Positions 63,801 through 64,000 of a DNA stretch of 64,000 nt are shown piece by piece. Both the position numbers and the translations under genes were made by a program. Below the pieces are notes generated by a model. That model searched no databases, was not told where the DNA came from, and was given only the letters and a program-made list of their open reading frames with translations. Each line of letters begins with the position of its first letter. Positions within the stretch are counted from its first letter, which is position 1. This DNA is from Sipunculus nudus (Eukaryota; Annelida; Sipuncula; Golfingiida; Sipunculidae), in the NCBI GenBank assembly GCA_026874595.1, contig CM049311.1, positions 53,137,676-53,201,675 of the forward strand, given 5' to 3'.

Positions 63801-64000
63801 TGAATTAAATTTCATATCCTGTATGTATATGCAAGGGTGTTGTAACTCTCACTATCCCCTTCTTCATCCCACTGAAGCTTTGCTCCTTGGCACTGTGAAC
63901 AATAGTTCTATGGCTATAGCATAAAATTTAATAATTAAAGAAAATATCTACAGAGAGACAGAGGCTTTGTAACTCTGATCATAACACAACACCCTTCCCC
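60811..64000 (+). mobile_element. HINE/Helentron-like element, copy C, right end beyond the window
   Basis: Hairpin AGCTCAG...CTGAGCT at 60816-60844, (GTCC/GTCT)n at 60863-60930, and core monomers at 60986 and 61671 (spacing 685). The following sequence is closely similar to copy B. The 3' GACCCATGGGTC end is not reached in the window, so whether everything to 64000 belongs to it is uncertain. Confidence 0.65.
63340..63478 (+). repeat. (CT)n/(CTTT)n pyrimidine tract
   Basis: About 140 bp of CTCTCT/TTTCTC. It gives low-complexity Ser/Leu or Arg/Glu open frames in both directions, which are not genes. Confidence 0.9.

Overview
The window looks like eukaryotic, AT-rich animal DNA, most likely from a marine mollusc and probably a bivalve. 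The evidence is a multi-exon gene with GT-AG introns, tRNA-like and Helitron/Helentron-type interspersed repeats with (GTCC/GTCT)n tracts beside a 5' hairpin, and about 145-160 bp satellite-like monomers inside those elements. That architecture is known from bivalve HINE/pearl-type elements. The species assignment is inference; no database search was possible.

One protein-coding gene can be supported. Eleven coding exons on the + strand (18873-59975) join without a frame break into 806 codons of a long coiled-coil protein. The N-terminus and first coiled coil resemble the start of giantin (GOLGB1), the Golgi tethering golgin. The gene continues past the right edge, because exon 11 ends in a donor. 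No stop codon, C-terminal membrane anchor or promoter is in the window. An acceptor just before the start codon implies at least one upstream non-coding exon.

Layout. 1-6900: a very large imperfect palindrome (about 340-6225) whose two arms carry different later insertions. 7041-8688: a HINE-like element. 10601-13357: a second Helitron-like family ending in CTAG, carrying a nested 699-bp insert. 14381-15317: a foldback element. 16454-16794: a MITE. 17112-18620: a HINE-like element with 158-bp monomers. 18846-59975: the giantin-like gene. Its introns hold minisatellites (30-, 49-, 54-, 15-, 26-, 67-, 44- and 42-bp units), a hAT-type element with an 8-bp target duplication, MITEs, and several HINE-like copies. 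59976-64000: intron 11, mostly another HINE-like copy.

The most unusual pattern is that minisatellites sit on splice junctions of this one gene. The arrays of introns 1, 3, 4 and 9 begin 0-28 nt after the donor, and the array before exon 10 stops 18 nt before the acceptor. The intron 4 array is built from the exon 4 3' end plus its donor, so GTAAGT is repeated about a dozen times. The intron 9 array is made of about 50 copies of a unit resembling the 5' half of a tRNA (Leu/Ser type).
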